A DNA stretch of 64,000 nt, from the NCBI GenBank assembly GCA_020740775.1, contig JAHEWK010000001.1:5642001-5706000 (forward strand), written 5' to 3'. The notes beneath the pieces were generated by a model. The model was not told the origin of the DNA. It worked only from the letters and a program-made list of their open reading frames with translations, and ran no database searches. Origin of the DNA: Ilyonectria destructans. Its lineage: Eukaryota; Ascomycota; Sordariomycetes; Hypocreales; Nectriaceae. Shown here piece by piece: positions 35,450 through 47,646 of the stretch (position 1 is the stretch's first letter; every line of letters starts with the position of its first letter). The position numbers were made by a program, and so were the translations under genes.

Positions 35450-38400
35450 CTAGATGTCAAGGTTCTGTCGCTGGCTAAGCGGGCCCATCCCTTGCATGCT
35501 CTCAATATCCCCAATAGTGTCATTGAACACGCGCGTGATGTCGCCAAGGACCTTCATTCGGTTCCACTCATGTCTGCTGCGCCAGATTTCGTCCATCAGT
35601 TCGCGATTGATCTGCTCCAGCTGCTCAATTGTGCAACCCCCGGTGACGTCCGTCACTTCGTGCAGGAAGTTGTCTACTGCACCGTGAACTGAGAGCGGCT
35701 GCGATGCAGATGCTGATGAACCAGAATTTCGGATCGATTGCCTATCATCCATTTGATCGTTCAACAGATGAACCATGCCCAAATGCACCTTGGAACCTCC
35801 CGGTGTCCGCTGGACCTGGGACTGAGACGAAGTAGGACTGCCCGATAGATTCGATCCAGGCATCGGGTTGCTTCGGGTGAGAGCCCCAGCCTGAGAATGG
35901 ATCCATGGCTCGTCGGGGGTATGTTGACTGGCCAGAGGCAACGTATCTGGAATCTCCCCGTCATTATCCTCATCACCACCTCGGTTCTCGACATGTGTTC
36001 CGTTGGTGATCTGCGTACTGAAGTTGGATGAACGATGGGTGGACGGATCAGTACTCTTTGTCGTAGAGGCTTCGTTTACAACGGCTGACGGCGACACACC
36101 CGCAGGCAAAGAAGTGACGACAGACTTCTGGGAAATCTGCGTCATCGCCGTTGGCGCCATGCTGGCGTCTTGAGGATTAGTCGGGGGTCCCATCTCAGAA
36201 ATGGGCAGTGTCTCATCATCAACACCGCTCATCTGAACATCGCCTTCTCCAGAAGGATGAGAAGTGCCATTGCTGAGGGGATGCGATTCCTGGCCGGAAG
36301 TGCCATGACCATTAGACAGTGGACTCTTCACCTGGAATCGAGCCATTGTTCGCGATCCGGGAACTTGCTCTCCGAGAGTCACCGGGCCTTGAGAGTCACT
36401 GTCATTCCCACCGCCAAGATCAGACTGAACGCGGTCCACAAGCGACTGCATAGCTTTCCTCTTTCGCTCTTTCTCAGTTGCTTGCTTGGCACGCTGGATC
36501 TGACGTCGATAGATGGCTTCCCAGTCAATGTGCGACGTGCTGTTCTCGATACTAGCTACATCAACCTCGACATTGCTGAGAAGTTCGTTGGCTTTGAGAG
36601 TTCGCTCCTTATCCCCAATGTTCTTCGCGTCCTTTGCGAGGGACTTGATATCAAACAGGAAGTCCTTTGGACGGGCGTAGAACCCGTTCGACAAGCGCTC
36701 CTCAATTGTTGTCGTCTCCAAGTTGTAGTAGCACTTCCCGGTAGTGGTGTCCCTCAAAACGTCGTTGTCGTACTTATCTTTGACAATCTCGAAAGGTCGG
36801 GGCTGGTCTCCCGCAAGATCCGGTCGTACGTAGTTGGGGTCTGATTCGACAAACAGATAGTCGATCTGGGCCTGGGGAATGACAGGTTGTCTAAACTTCT
36901 TATACTTCCGGTTGATCTGATCCATGATGGGCTGAAGCTGGATCTTCAGGCCATTGAGAAGTTGGTGATCCTTCTTCTGCAGGGCCTTCATCTCCAACTT
37001 GGTGGGAGGAGCTGGCTCCGGTGTGGGGGCAACTGGTAGTTCCTCGAGCACCCTCTTCTTGCGGTTCTCGGGATCTGGGAATTCGGCAGGCTTCTTCTTG
37101 ATGTAGTTCAACGTCGTGGCGAAGTACTCCATTCGGTTCATCTGATTTATGTGAGCAAACTGAGGATTCAATATGGATGTGGGATGTCCTACCTTCTCGG
37201 GCCGGGGAATCTCCATCCTGCTCTTGCGCGAGTATCCAAAAAAGTCGCGGAAAAGTTCGTTAGGGATCTCCGACTTGTCGGATTCCGCAGTGGCAAGCAG
37301 AAGGACCGGGTCGGTGGGAGCAATAGACCTCAACATGGTCTGGAAGGTAATGAAAGCAACAGTTCCGCAGAGTGTCGCATACCAGGCCTCAATGTTGGGA
37401 ATATAGATGACACTGGGCTTGTGGCGTCTCACTTCCGTGAAAAGGCCGACAATGACCTGTTCCATCGACTATTGGCATGTTAGTATCCATCACCACAGTG
37501 TCTAGAATTGAATACTTACCCGTCCATCCGCCAGCAAGCTAGGGAGATCAAAATTCTGCACATGGACACCCTCGAAATGGTGCAGGATTGCCGAGGCAAG
37601 GTATGCTTGACCCATTCCACTCACACCATAGATAACGAACCGAGGGCGGAACACTCGAGATCGCTCGAATTCTTGATGCAATTGCTCTCTGCCAAAGCCA
37701 TGGTCGTCATCCTCGAATTGTTCGTACATAGCCTCCTCGAGCGCTGTCAATTTTTTCTTTCGGGGCAGAAGGTCATCCAGAGCCCGCTTGGCCTCGGCGA
37801 ATTGGGCACGGAGCAATGGCTCGATGGACCTGGGAAGAGGACGAGCACCCGAAGTTGCCGATCGCTCAGAAGACGGGATAAGCTTCTTGATGGAGAGCAT
37901 GAAATCTGTGGCATGAACGGAGATCTTTTCGGGGTTGACCACCAGCTTCTCCGTCGAGGAGTAGATCTGGGGGTACGTCCGCTGAATTGAATTGAGAGCG
38001 GCTTCAGTGCAGAGGGCTCGCAAGTCAGCACCTCCGTAGCCCTTGGTGTTATCGGCCAAAGAATCTTTGAATGGCTCAGAGAGACCCCAGTCCGCGGTGT
38101 GGATGTTCAGAATTGACTTTCGCGCATCAATATCAGGGAGGGGGAAGTAGAACTCTCGGTCAAAACGGCCTGGACGACGAAGTGCCGGGTCGATGTTGTC
38201 TGGACGATTAGTAGCACCAATGACGATGACTTGACCACGACCGTCCATACCATCCATGAGGGCCAGCAGCGTAGAGACGATGGAGGCATGAATCTGCTCC
38301 TGCTTGCTGGATCTGACAGGTGCAAGGCCATCAATTTCATCGAAAAAGATGATACTGGGCTGGGTCCTCCTGGCCTCTTCAAACAGCAATCGAAGCTGCT

Positions 38401-40426
38401 TCTCAGCCTCACCGACCCACTTGCTCAGGGCATCAGCTCCTTTTCGCATGTAAAACGAGATTTTCTTGCCGCCCGAGCCAATTGAGTTCGCCAAAGCTCG
38501 AGCGAGCAACGTCTTACCCGTACCAGGTGGGCCATGGAACAGGACACCTCGCGGCGGAGTAACATGGAATCGAGTGAAGAGTTCCGGGTAGAGCAGCGGG
38601 AGTTGAACCATCTCCTTCAGCTGGTCAATGTGGCCTTGCAATCCACCAACCTTACTGAAGTCGACGCTCATATCAACCCCAAGAGGGTCAGCGTCGGCCA
38701 AAGCCTTTCGATCCTTGATCTTGCCGACATTAGGCGTGGCGCCAACACCCTCAGCGTTCAGGCCGGGCGCAGCTGGAAGAAGCCCGCCAGGGGCTGCAGA
38801 GGTCGGTGTCATACCCATGTTTCCAGCAACGTTGGAGCGGTGAACCATTTCATCATCACTGCTATCGGAGTCGACTCCTCCAGCCGCCCCGGTGCCCCAA
38901 GGACCGTTGAGGAGTGCGCCAGCACCGCCGCCTCCACCGAATGGGCCAAACGTAGTGTTCAGGTTACGCTCCCATCCTTGGCTAGCGCCGCCGCGCCCTC
39001 GTCGTGCCCGAGCAGGTGTTGGGGCCGCATCTTCAGCCTCTTCATCTTCAATGTTGACCGAAGTCAGAGGAGGCATGTAGTAGTTCACACGAGCTCGTGA
39101 TCGACGGGTGTTCTCTTGGTAGACGATAGGGGACTCTTTCCGAGGTCGGCGACGTGAGCGAGAGTCTTGTCGAAGCTCGCGAGCCTCTTCGTTCAGCTCG
39201 TCGAGGTCGAAATCGGGTTCTTCGTCCGCAGACTCACCGCCTTGGCGAGAACCCCGAGTCGGTCGTGCTCGTTGGTTCGGTCGGCCTCGAGGAGTAGGGC
39301 TTTCGATTTCGTGAACGTCAGCACGACCCTTCTCGGATGCAGAGCCATCGGCTTCCGAATCATCGCCGGGGTCGAAATCGCTACTAGGTTCCTGTGTCGA
39401 TTTCTTGAGGCCGGCCTTTTGAGTCAGACGGCGGGATTTCCTGGGGCCACCGTCGGATTCAGCGTCTTCTGTTGGCGCAGAAATACTTGCGCGCGCGCCT
39501 CGCGTCCTGCGAGTGATGGGTACATCGTCTTCGTCATCATCGTCCTCAACAGTCTCGACCGGCGCGTCATCCCCGGTCGCTTTTTCGTTGGCGGCATCGT
39601 TCATCTCTTGATCATGCTCCGCATCTTGTTCCTCCTCTTGTTCCGGATCCTGCTCCGGATCCTGCTCCGGTTGCTTCTCCGGCTCCGGCGCTGTCGGCTC
39701 CTCCACTTCCTCCTTCTTCTCAATCAGCTCGATGTCCTGAGATAGCTCATCGATCTCATCAACGCTTTTGATCTCTCGGGAGCTGGTCTCTTGTGTCGCC
39801 TCTTCAATGGTCTCGGGCTTCTTGAGACCCTTCATACCGCGAGAGGACCTCGTGTTTCGTGCGAGCGATTCGGGGCTCCTACTCCTCGAGTCTCGCGAAA
39901 GAACAGCGTGTCGGCCAGAATTGGACAGCTCGACGAATTCCTCAGCATCTTCTGTATGCGCCCTGGTTGCCCTTCGTGTCACAGCACCCGAGGGAGTCGG
40001 AGGTACTCTGAGCTTAACAAGTCGCCTCACGGTTGGCTTTGGGGGTTCCTCGGGAGCCTCAGAGCCACTCTTAGAACCCTCCTCAAGTTCGTCTTCGCTG
40101 CTCTCCCTGTAGTTTTGATGTTTGACGGCAGCCTTTCTGGCTCGACGACCAGCGGCGTTCACAGGCGCGTCTTCGTCTTCCTCATCGTCATCGAAGTCCT
40201 CCCCGAAATCTTCCTCCTGGCTATCGGAAAGCTCTTCTTCGTCATCGTCAATATCGGATCCTCGATAACGGTGGGCTCGCTTGCGGCTTGGGTTTCCAGC
40301 TCTCGAGGGGCGTGCCTTCTTGGAGCTCTTGCGTGGTCTTTCCACCGTTGGGTCGAAGTTCTCGTCCTCGGAGTCCGACTTGTTCGGGTCGAAGTCCTCG
40401 AGGACTCTCTTTCGCTTGCTAACCAT
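35450..40426 (-). CDS. YTA7: AAA ATPase with bromodomain, Yta7/Abo1/ATAD2 type
   Basis: Three exons, 40426-37520, 37468-37193 and 37141-35450, give about 1,624 aa. The second intron (51 nt) has no stop and keeps frame, so retention would add 17 residues. Yta7/Abo1/ATAD2 proteins are nuclear hexameric ATPases that bind histones H3-H4 and control nucleosome density. The first 600 residues are acidic and disordered, with a short EQDPEQDPEQ repeat. AAA1 is intact: Walker A GPPGTGKT at about 631, Walker B IIFFDEIDG at about 691 and GATNRPDNIDPALRRPGRFD for sensor and arginine fingers. AAA2 is degenerate (GVSGMGQA for Walker A, IYIPNIEAW for Walker B), as known for the family. A bromodomain-like bundle follows (HQLLNGLKIQLQPIMDQI to LFDIKSLAKDAKNI). 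The C-terminal part is Ser/Thr/Gln-rich with a final helical segment. Confidence 0.95.
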
Positions 40427-42127
40427 CTTGGATGCAGCTAAGGTCCGATTGGTGATGCAGTTGTCGAGGCTGCGGCGTGGAACAGCACAGCAGATGGGTC
40501 TGAGAGAGCTTTAGAAGGTCTAGAGGCAGCGCGGATACGTCAGCAATGCATCGCCAAGGTCGCAAAAATCGATGCCAATACGGAAATAAATCATTGAAAC
40601 AATGATGGCTATGATGGAGGAATGTGTTGGATTCGCAGCGGGAACTCACCGTTGACCTGGGTGGGTAGTGCACGATATCACGAAGAACCGTGCATGGGCG
40701 GCCTGGTCGCACGCAAGCTTGTGGCTTACAAAACGCGCGGGAACCAGCGCGGATGCAGCGAAAAAGCCGGGCAAAAGAATCGTCAAGAAACCACAGATCA
40801 AATATTGACCCGGGGCGATGGCGGTTTGTCGAGGGTTTCGACCAGTTGTGGTGAGTGCGATGTGAGACGGGTTTGCGCGTCCTGTTCGCGAGCGCTCAGC
40901 AACGAGGGTCAAAGGGTCAGAGGTTTGGGAGTTGCGCCTCACGTGAAGATGGCGCGAAAGAAAAACAAGGTGGTCCGAGCGTTTTTTCAGGCAACATGGC
41001 CCACCAATTTTTGGCCTGCACAAAGGGGACCAGGCCATGACACTTTGCAACGCGCAAACCAGGTTCATTTCATGGCTTCAAATCAATTTCCAAACGGCGA
41101 CTTTACATGCAAACAACCCGTTCACGATGCCATTCGCCATTTTTGAGCGCGTTTCGAGCTCAAACCTAATATGGCCACCTGTTTTATACGCTTTTTCAGC
41201 GCCCCCGACACCACCTGCACTGCCAATTCGCGTTTGACAAACAATCCCTTCAACCCATGAGCTCCCCCAGCTCCCCAGATTTTGTCATGTCGGCACCCAG
41301 AGCTTGAATATTGCGGCTCAAGTCAAGCTCCCGTCGTAGGGCTGATAGTTGACGGGCACGTCGCATGCGGCAGTCCCACCAAGTGCTAGCCAAGTCTCCA
41401 TACTGGTTGGTGCCTTGGTGCCTTGGTGCCTTGGTGCCTTGGTGCCTTGTTGCCTTGACCTGTTTTCAGGCACCCACATTTCCCCTTCCCTTCTCGGGAC
41501 ACCACATAACTTACCCTACAGCCCGGTTGAACCAACGGCGGCCGCCCACGTCAACGTGCCGATTCCCGAGCATTGATTGCTTGGCTGCAGGCAGCAGTCT
41601 AGATCACCCAAGGTTTTGCCATGATCCAACTTTGATCGCATCAGTTGACCGGCGTGGCGCGCTTTCCATGTGACCGTCTCACAGCTTGGCCCATTCTTGG
41701 CTGTCCTTAGGCTCATTCTCGTATCTGCCTGACAAGCAACCGAGTCCCGAGGAGCAAGGTCGACATGCACGCCTCCACCAATGGCTACAGCGATGACTTC
41801 CGGGACGCGAGGCCATTCTCGCATTAACTTTTCGGTTCATACCGGCCATTGCCAAATTTAGAAGTCGTTATCATATTCATGGACTCATCAAAACTATTGC
41901 ACACGTAAGTGTTGTACATGACCACTCCCACCAATTATTCTGGCCAGAGCCCCTCGCCCTCACCCGTCCGTCTACGTTGTCCCAAAGAAAACACCGTACT
42001 GCCCACCATAATTCTCATCCCATGCCGGCCAGCGACGTTGTTTGCATAAAATGATCGCACACGATCATGTGGAAACAAGTGGAATTAAAACATGAAGAGC
42101 ATTGTCCATTGACCCTGCACCTGTGTG
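40427..42127. other. Intergenic region between YTA7-type gene and small CGRH gene
   Basis: 1.7 kb. Its first part is the promoter and leader of the ATPase gene. Frames of up to 174 codons occur but have no recognisable content. A perfect five-copy octamer repeat is at 41409-41456 and is listed separately. Confidence 0.5.
41409..41456. repeat. Octamer tandem repeat GGTGCCTT, five perfect copies plus one variant
   Basis: Bases 41409-41448 are five exact copies of GGTGCCTT, and 41449-41456 is a sixth copy with one change (GTTGCCTT). Perfect repetition indicates recent slippage, so it could serve as a length-variable marker between strains. Confidence 0.85.
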
Positions 42128-42502
42128 TCATTTCTTTCCCATCATCGACCGCGCGAGCGCCGTCAAGGATGGCCCGCCAAATAGTAGCTGGTCGGTGTGT
42201 CGGCCGCAAGTGGTGTATACGTTGACAGTGGCCGCGGGCTTGATCCAAGGATGAGCTGACTTAGGCGGTGATGATGCAGAGTCGAGAATGGACACATCAC
42301 TGGAGTACGAGCCGGTGCGTTGCTGGATCCTTGTTAGATTGATACGGGGAGGTGTTGGGGTTCTAGAGTGTACCTTATCGTCAATGAAGGCGGGCGAGTC
42401 GAAGTAGCCGGCACTCCCCTGGTCAGAGGTGGAAGAGGAAGTGCGCGATGCGCGGTGCATGTCGAGAGGCGCCGGAGCGGAGGCACGATTGAAGGAGTTC
42501 AT
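42128..42502 (-). CDS. Small protein with CGRH...LFGG motif, uncharacterised
   Basis: Two exons, 42502-42374 and 42322-42128, encode 107 aa if the 51-nt intron is removed (GTACAC donor, AATCTAAC branch site, ATCCAG acceptor). Unspliced, the frame stays open and gives 124 aa. The N-terminal half is Ser/Ala-rich and disordered (MNSFNRASAPAPLDMHR). The C-terminal third has an ordered-looking segment: WIKPAATVNVYTTCGRH, then TDQLLFGGPSLTALARSM, ending in GKK. To my recollection a C-G-R-H-x(3-4)-(W/L)-L-F-G-G motif recurs at the C-terminus of small ascomycete proteins of unknown function, which is why I call this a gene despite its size. No signal peptide or membrane helix is seen. The start was chosen at the ATG that begins the Ser-rich region; an earlier in-frame non-AUG extension is open for 69 codons but looks like leader. 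Confidence 0.6.
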   Translation of the reverse strand: MNSFNRASAPAPLDMHRASRTSSSTSDQGSAGYFDSPAFIDDKVHSRTPTPPRINLTRIQQRTGSYSSDVSILDSASSPPKSAHPWIKPAATVNVYTTCGRHTDQLLFGGPSLTALARSMMGKK

Positions 42503-45500
42503 AATGTTGGCGAGGCGAGGATTTGAGATGTGACAGTTTGGTATATGTGGTATTGGGCGTCTGCGAGGATGATTGAGAGAATAATTCAGCAGACTAAAGA
42601 TAAAAGATAAAAAGGCTTCAAGCCGGTTGATGGATATCGTCAATGGGTATCGAGATTTGTCGTAGAGGCCGTTCAATTCTAACACACCAGGTGCAATCAA
42701 TGTTTTCAATTGTCTTATCTTGTGTGGAAGGAAGGATGAAAGATGGTCACCCGACCCGACGAGCGACGTGACGCCCTCTTAAATGCTCTCTCGTCGTGCG
42801 GCTGATGGGTGATAACCACCTCCTCCACTACTGTACTCCCCCTCCCCGCCACAATCCATCACAGTTGCCAACGAGACCAAACGCCCTGCAGGGTGCAGTA
42901 CCTAGTGGATGACAGCGTAAGCCGGGCGCAACCCGACCCGCATTAGGGATGACGCATCGTAGTCGGAGACACGGCACCCGTAGCAGGGCCGCCAAGACGA
43001 CCAATGACTACAACCGAGCGGCGTATGCACCCGGGTCTAGAAATGGAAGGACTCTAGAAGCCACGGATCGACACTCCATAAGGCAGCAGGATAATGTTTT
43101 GTGGAGATGTCGACTCCGGGGCTGGGCCGGGGTCTTGGCCGGAGCTTACGGGCCCCACAACCGGAATCACCGATGAGGCCAATCCAACTGCCAAGTCGCC
43201 GTGCCATCTGCGGGTCTCCACAGCCCCAGCTCCTTGACTCCACCTGACCGGCCGATTGACGCGGCCAAGCGGTGCTAACGTTAGAAGGGCGGTCACACGT
43301 CGATGATGCTGCGGAATCTCCTCGGCAGAAGCTTGCCGTCATCTGGGGACATGTGGGGAGTTCAGTGATCTGATCTTAGAATCGGAGATCCTAGACGCAA
43401 ACCATCTTGGGTCCTCCAGCTGGGGGACTTGGCTATGACAAATATGACGTGCCTTCGAACCCACCGGACTGGCTGAGATAGCTGAGGATGATATCTCCGA
43501 TGTAAAACCCCCTTCAATGGAGAAACTTGTCTCCGCCGTCTCTCTGCCGAACTCATCCCATCCTCGGCATCGATGAGTGTCTAGTTCGGACAGCTGAAGG
43601 CGAAGCATGGAGGTAAATGACGATCAAAGAAGACCATCCACAGGAACATGGTAGAACTGGAATGATGACTCGAAACTTAGAAATACCTTGGTAGGATAGA
43701 CTGCTACCAGTAAGCTTGATGTATACTTTCCCTAAATAATCGGCACTGGGTGTGTTACATGTGTCGTAGGTACCATGTAGCGTAACGTGTAATCTCTAGG
43801 CTTCAACTTTAGACAGGCTTGGTACTGCCTCCACCTTATCTCGAGAGCGTCCCCCAGCATGGCTGGGACTGTGCCATCACCCAGACGGGAATGTGAAAAG
43901 ACGAGTTTCTCATTGATCTCTTTTACTTCTTCGTTTTATCATCGAGTCTTTGCGCATGTTGAAGAAATCGAGTCAAATATGAGCCAGCTTTATTCTCCAA
44001 CCGAATCATGGTCTGGCCTAACCTTGACCAAGCTCATTCTCCTTCATTTTTTCCTCAAAAATAAGATAAAATAGACAATACCGTGGAACTTGAGAAGAAA
44101 TACTGGAAAATGTTAGCAGGGTAATGTCTCTGCCCCTCGCGTCGTGATCCCTACTCATGCTCAAACCAGCAACCTCCGGAGGTCTTACCCTGCAGCTTCC
44201 TCCACCAGCACTCAGTGTAAGACAATGCCTCCGATGGGGTCCCAGTATCCAACTTGTCTTCAGATAAGTCCTCCTCAAAGATCTTGCAGGTATTCCCCAA
44301 GTTACCAACTCCCCTTTCCTGCTTATGCTTGATTACTCTAGCAATGTGATAGCAGCAAAAGTCCAATGTTCGGTTAAGTCGAGGAAGAGCGGAACATAGA
44401 TAATATTTGAGTCCCACTCGAGAAACCCGCTATCCCTAGTACACTATGTAGTATATAAACTTCCCGTGTGTCCCTGTCCGCACGTCTTATCACACTCTCG
44501 CATGGTCACACGTGCCACTTGATCATTTACATTGAAAATGTCTACCGCACGACACCTGTAGGGTATGGACTCGGAAGTAAACTTAACCACAGCTTCAAAT
44601 AGGAGGCTTAACACTACCCTTCAGGACTGGGTAGTTTGGGCCATGTGGCTAACACAGTGCCTGTGGTATAGGTGCTGCTTCGCTGTCGAGTAGCCGTCGG
44701 GGTGTAGGAGAGTCATAATTACATGTTACTGGAGACGGGGAGGGCTCAACTAACAAGGTACAAGGGTATCGGCTCCTAACAACTCCGCGTCATGCTCATT
44801 AGAATTCGGGATAGGTGTTACCTGACGCGAGAGATATTGATTACTGACTGGATCCAGATCATATATTCGCTCGAGCTTCAAGGTTGGTTCTATGCGTTTA
44901 ACGTTCCTGAAGTGGATAATATACAATCGGACTACCAAGTCCTGGAGCCTTTGGAATTAGGTCATGTGGCAATAAAAATGCGTTAAGAACGTGGAAAGTA
45001 TTAAAACTGAAATCGCGATTTGAGCGACTTCACATTGGTAACATCAATGATGCTCTTGCTTGATTCAAATGTAAACTAACTGGGGTAGCCACAAGGGAAA
45101 TGCCGTCAAGAAGGAATCGGAAACTCGCAAGGGTGAAGTATAAACAAGTGATCGATAAGTTTGGAGGTTGAATGATAAAGTCGAGCACATATTTCAAATG
45201 GCATACAAGTAACTATGGATTTAACCCGGCAGCCGAAAGTTTGTCCAGGTGCTGACGAGACAGAGCAAGACCTCAGATACTCGAAGGTCGCATTGCCACC
45301 CTGGAGGATGAAATGGGTCATGTTTTAAATCCACACCATTGTTATCAAGTACTCGTGGCAAAACATTGATATAGGTGACCAATTGATAATGTATTAAAAG
45401 TTTGACAATATTGACTGTGTACAGGGGAAAATTTACCCAAAAAGAAATGAGGCAATAAACCTTGACAAACAAAACCTCATGGCACCTATTTCCTGGAACA

Positions 45501-45555
45501 CTCGGAAGCTCCGGGATCTAGGCCCCCAACCAGGACCGACCGCTGGCCTCTTCCA
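42503..45555. other. About 3 kb gene-poor region with an AT-rich part
   Basis: The region runs from the small CGRH gene start to the 3' end of the second Zn2Cys6 gene. The part from about 43600 to 45500 is visibly AT-richer than the rest of the window, with frequent in-frame stops on both strands. That could reflect an old, mutated repeat or relaxed non-coding sequence. No transposase-like segment, terminal repeat or RNA gene is recognisable. One minus-strand frame near 44750-44938 reads like a protein fragment but matches no family I know. Confidence 0.45.
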
Positions 45556-47484
45556 CTACAAATACCCGTCTTTGTCCTCTCTCAGCGCCGGATATGTTGT
45601 CTTATCCACGGCAGCATAGCTCTTGGTGAAATTGTCCAGCAATGTCCTGATCCAGAGCTGGGCCTCGGCGCTCGCAAATTCGTACGCGATCCGCAGCGAG
45701 TACCCAACACGGTACGGCCCCATTGTGCCCCGGCCGACCGACTCGATGGAACGGAGGATCTTGGAAACCAGGTCCTGCTTCGCCGCGTCGGAGCCGGGCG
45801 CCGGGGCACCACACTGCACCATCGTTTCCTGCAGAATCAGCATGGAGGCCCAGACCGCCAAGTGCATGGCACCAGCCCACTGGTTCGTGTGCTCCAGTAT
45901 TGTCGGGTAAAGTGAGGTTGCTGGGTCGGCAGGCAGGGCCTCTGTGGGTTGGACATACGGAAGCGAGTTGAACTCTTCATCGTACCATCTACTGAAGCTC
46001 GCGTAATTGGCGGCAGCTAGATGTGCGAGGATGACGACCTGGGAGGGATCTACTGGGATACCTGCATTGTTCGCTTCGCGGACTAGATAGCCCCATTTGA
46101 GCACGGCCGGCACATCCACCAACCTCTGGAAGAAGCCGTCAATGATCATGACGGTCTCGACTGGAGTATCAGGAGCGTGGACGAGACACCGGCCACCGTC
46201 GCACATTATGGGTTTCCACTCTTGTCGAGACAAGAAGCAGTTCTCCTCGCGTGGATGGAACATGTCACTCATAATCTAACGGGTGGCAGGGTCAGTCTTG
46301 GCTCGCTAGAGTATGATTGAAGAGCCATTGTCATGGGTCTGACGGAGGAAGATCCACAACCCCCGGCTTGACTGCCAGAACCAGCCTCCACTTGGGGCTA
46401 AGGGTATATCTGATATGCGATATCGCGCCATCTCAATGCGAACCACGGGTACCAGTGACAATGCCACCGGCGATAACGACAATAAAACTGAACTTGCATG
46501 GGAGCTTTCCCTGCTGTAACCGCTGGGTTACCAATAAACCACTTACACGCCCTTGGTTATGGGTCCTTGATCTAAGGATATTGTTCTACAACCGGGCTGC
46601 TTGCGGGCCTTGTATTCATTCTTGTGACGAGAAGGGAATGATGAACATACGAGAATCCCGCGGAACGATAACAGCATCGCTGCATCCCAGCCTTCAGCGT
46701 GAGCCGCGGGACCACGCTGTTCCATCAAGACGCCAATACCCTGGGCATGTTGGAGCCAGTTATCGGGGGAACTGGTCCCCGCAAACAGCTGATTGGATCA
46801 TCAGCCATGAACCATGGGGGCAAAAAAGAAAAAGGTCTTAGAAACTACCTCAAAGAAACAAAGTAGGATTGCAGCGAATAGCGTTTCTGAGGATCTCCAT
46901 GCGGAGGGATGACGCAATGCTGCCTGGAGTTCGTGAAGGGACTTCCCATAGACGGTTCGGCTCTGAGCAACTTGCTGCGAGTTGGAAGCCTCCTTTCCAG
47001 CCAGGTGCAGCGCCAAGGAGCAGATTGCGCCATCCAGCAGTGCCTGCTTGCCCAGATGCTCAAACTTTACCCATTCAAACAGGCTCATGATGTCCGGGGG
47101 GGCTGAAGGGCAGAATTTCTCTATCATGGTATAGAGAACATGGCCCCTCATGGGCTGCAGGGGACGGTCCACCGGCGGGGTTAGGAGAGGACTCAATCGG
47201 GGGGCTGGTGTGACAACTATTGAGCTCGCCCTATAAGTCAGAGTTGTGACGAAAGGCTGGGAGGAGTCATCGGAGCTGGTGCTGGAGCTGCGGTGGCCGT
47301 CGTCGGATCGCCTGCCCCGTGGGCGGATCTGGTGTTTACCAGCCACGAACTTGAGGCTGCGGTTGTAGCCCGGGCACTCAGCGCCATACTTGACGCAGTT
47401 TCCGCATGTCGGCCGCGCCTCATCACACTTGACCTTGCGCTTCCTGCAGAGCTGACAGCCACTGCTACGAGGCACACCGACCAT
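45556..47484 (-). CDS. Zn2Cys6 transcription factor, second
   Basis: Three exons, 47484-46849, 46788-46651 and 46275-45556, join in phase to 497 aa. Introns are 60 and 375 nt. The zinc cluster lies at the extreme N-terminus (MVGVPRSSGCQLCRKRK) with cysteines at 10, 13, 20, 27, 30 and 37 (CX2CX6CX6CX2CX6C), followed by YNRSLKFV. After a Ser-rich linker, the regulatory half resembles the fungal-specific transcription factor type that begins with a zinc cluster and has a mostly helical C-terminal domain: ICSLALHLAGKEA, WDAAMLLSFRGIL joined to IMSDMFHPREENCFLS, AGMHLAVWASMLI-like helices and a final YEFASAEAQLWIRTL. Such proteins are pathway-specific nuclear regulators. No metabolic gene sits beside it, so the target is unknown. 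The 375-nt intron is long for this genome and a further small exon inside it cannot be excluded. Confidence 0.87.
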
Positions 47485-47614
47485 GTTTGTCGTTGTCGTT
47501 GTCTCTGCTCACCGCTGGATGCATGTGCCACGCCCGGCGATAAAGCTTTCCCCCACGCTGGGGCGCTCGGCGGAGAGAGGAAACCTGCTCGATGCGCGCG
47601 GAAGCGGGGCAGCG

Positions 47615-47646
47615 AGATGGATGGGAGGGATGGGATGGATGGGATG
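47615..47646. repeat. GATGG simple repeat
   Basis: About six imperfect GATGG(GA) units occur in the 5' region of the second Zn2Cys6 gene. The tract is purine-rich on the plus strand. Confidence 0.6.

Noticed and set aside
44750..44938. Minus-strand 62-codon protein-like frame in the AT-rich island
   Set aside because: Too short, flanked by stops, no recognisable family.
46276..46650. Possible extra small exon inside the 375-nt intron of the second Zn2Cys6 gene
   Set aside because: The candidate between the TTAG and GTAAGT sites carries a stop in the required phase; direct joining gives a continuous family-like segment.
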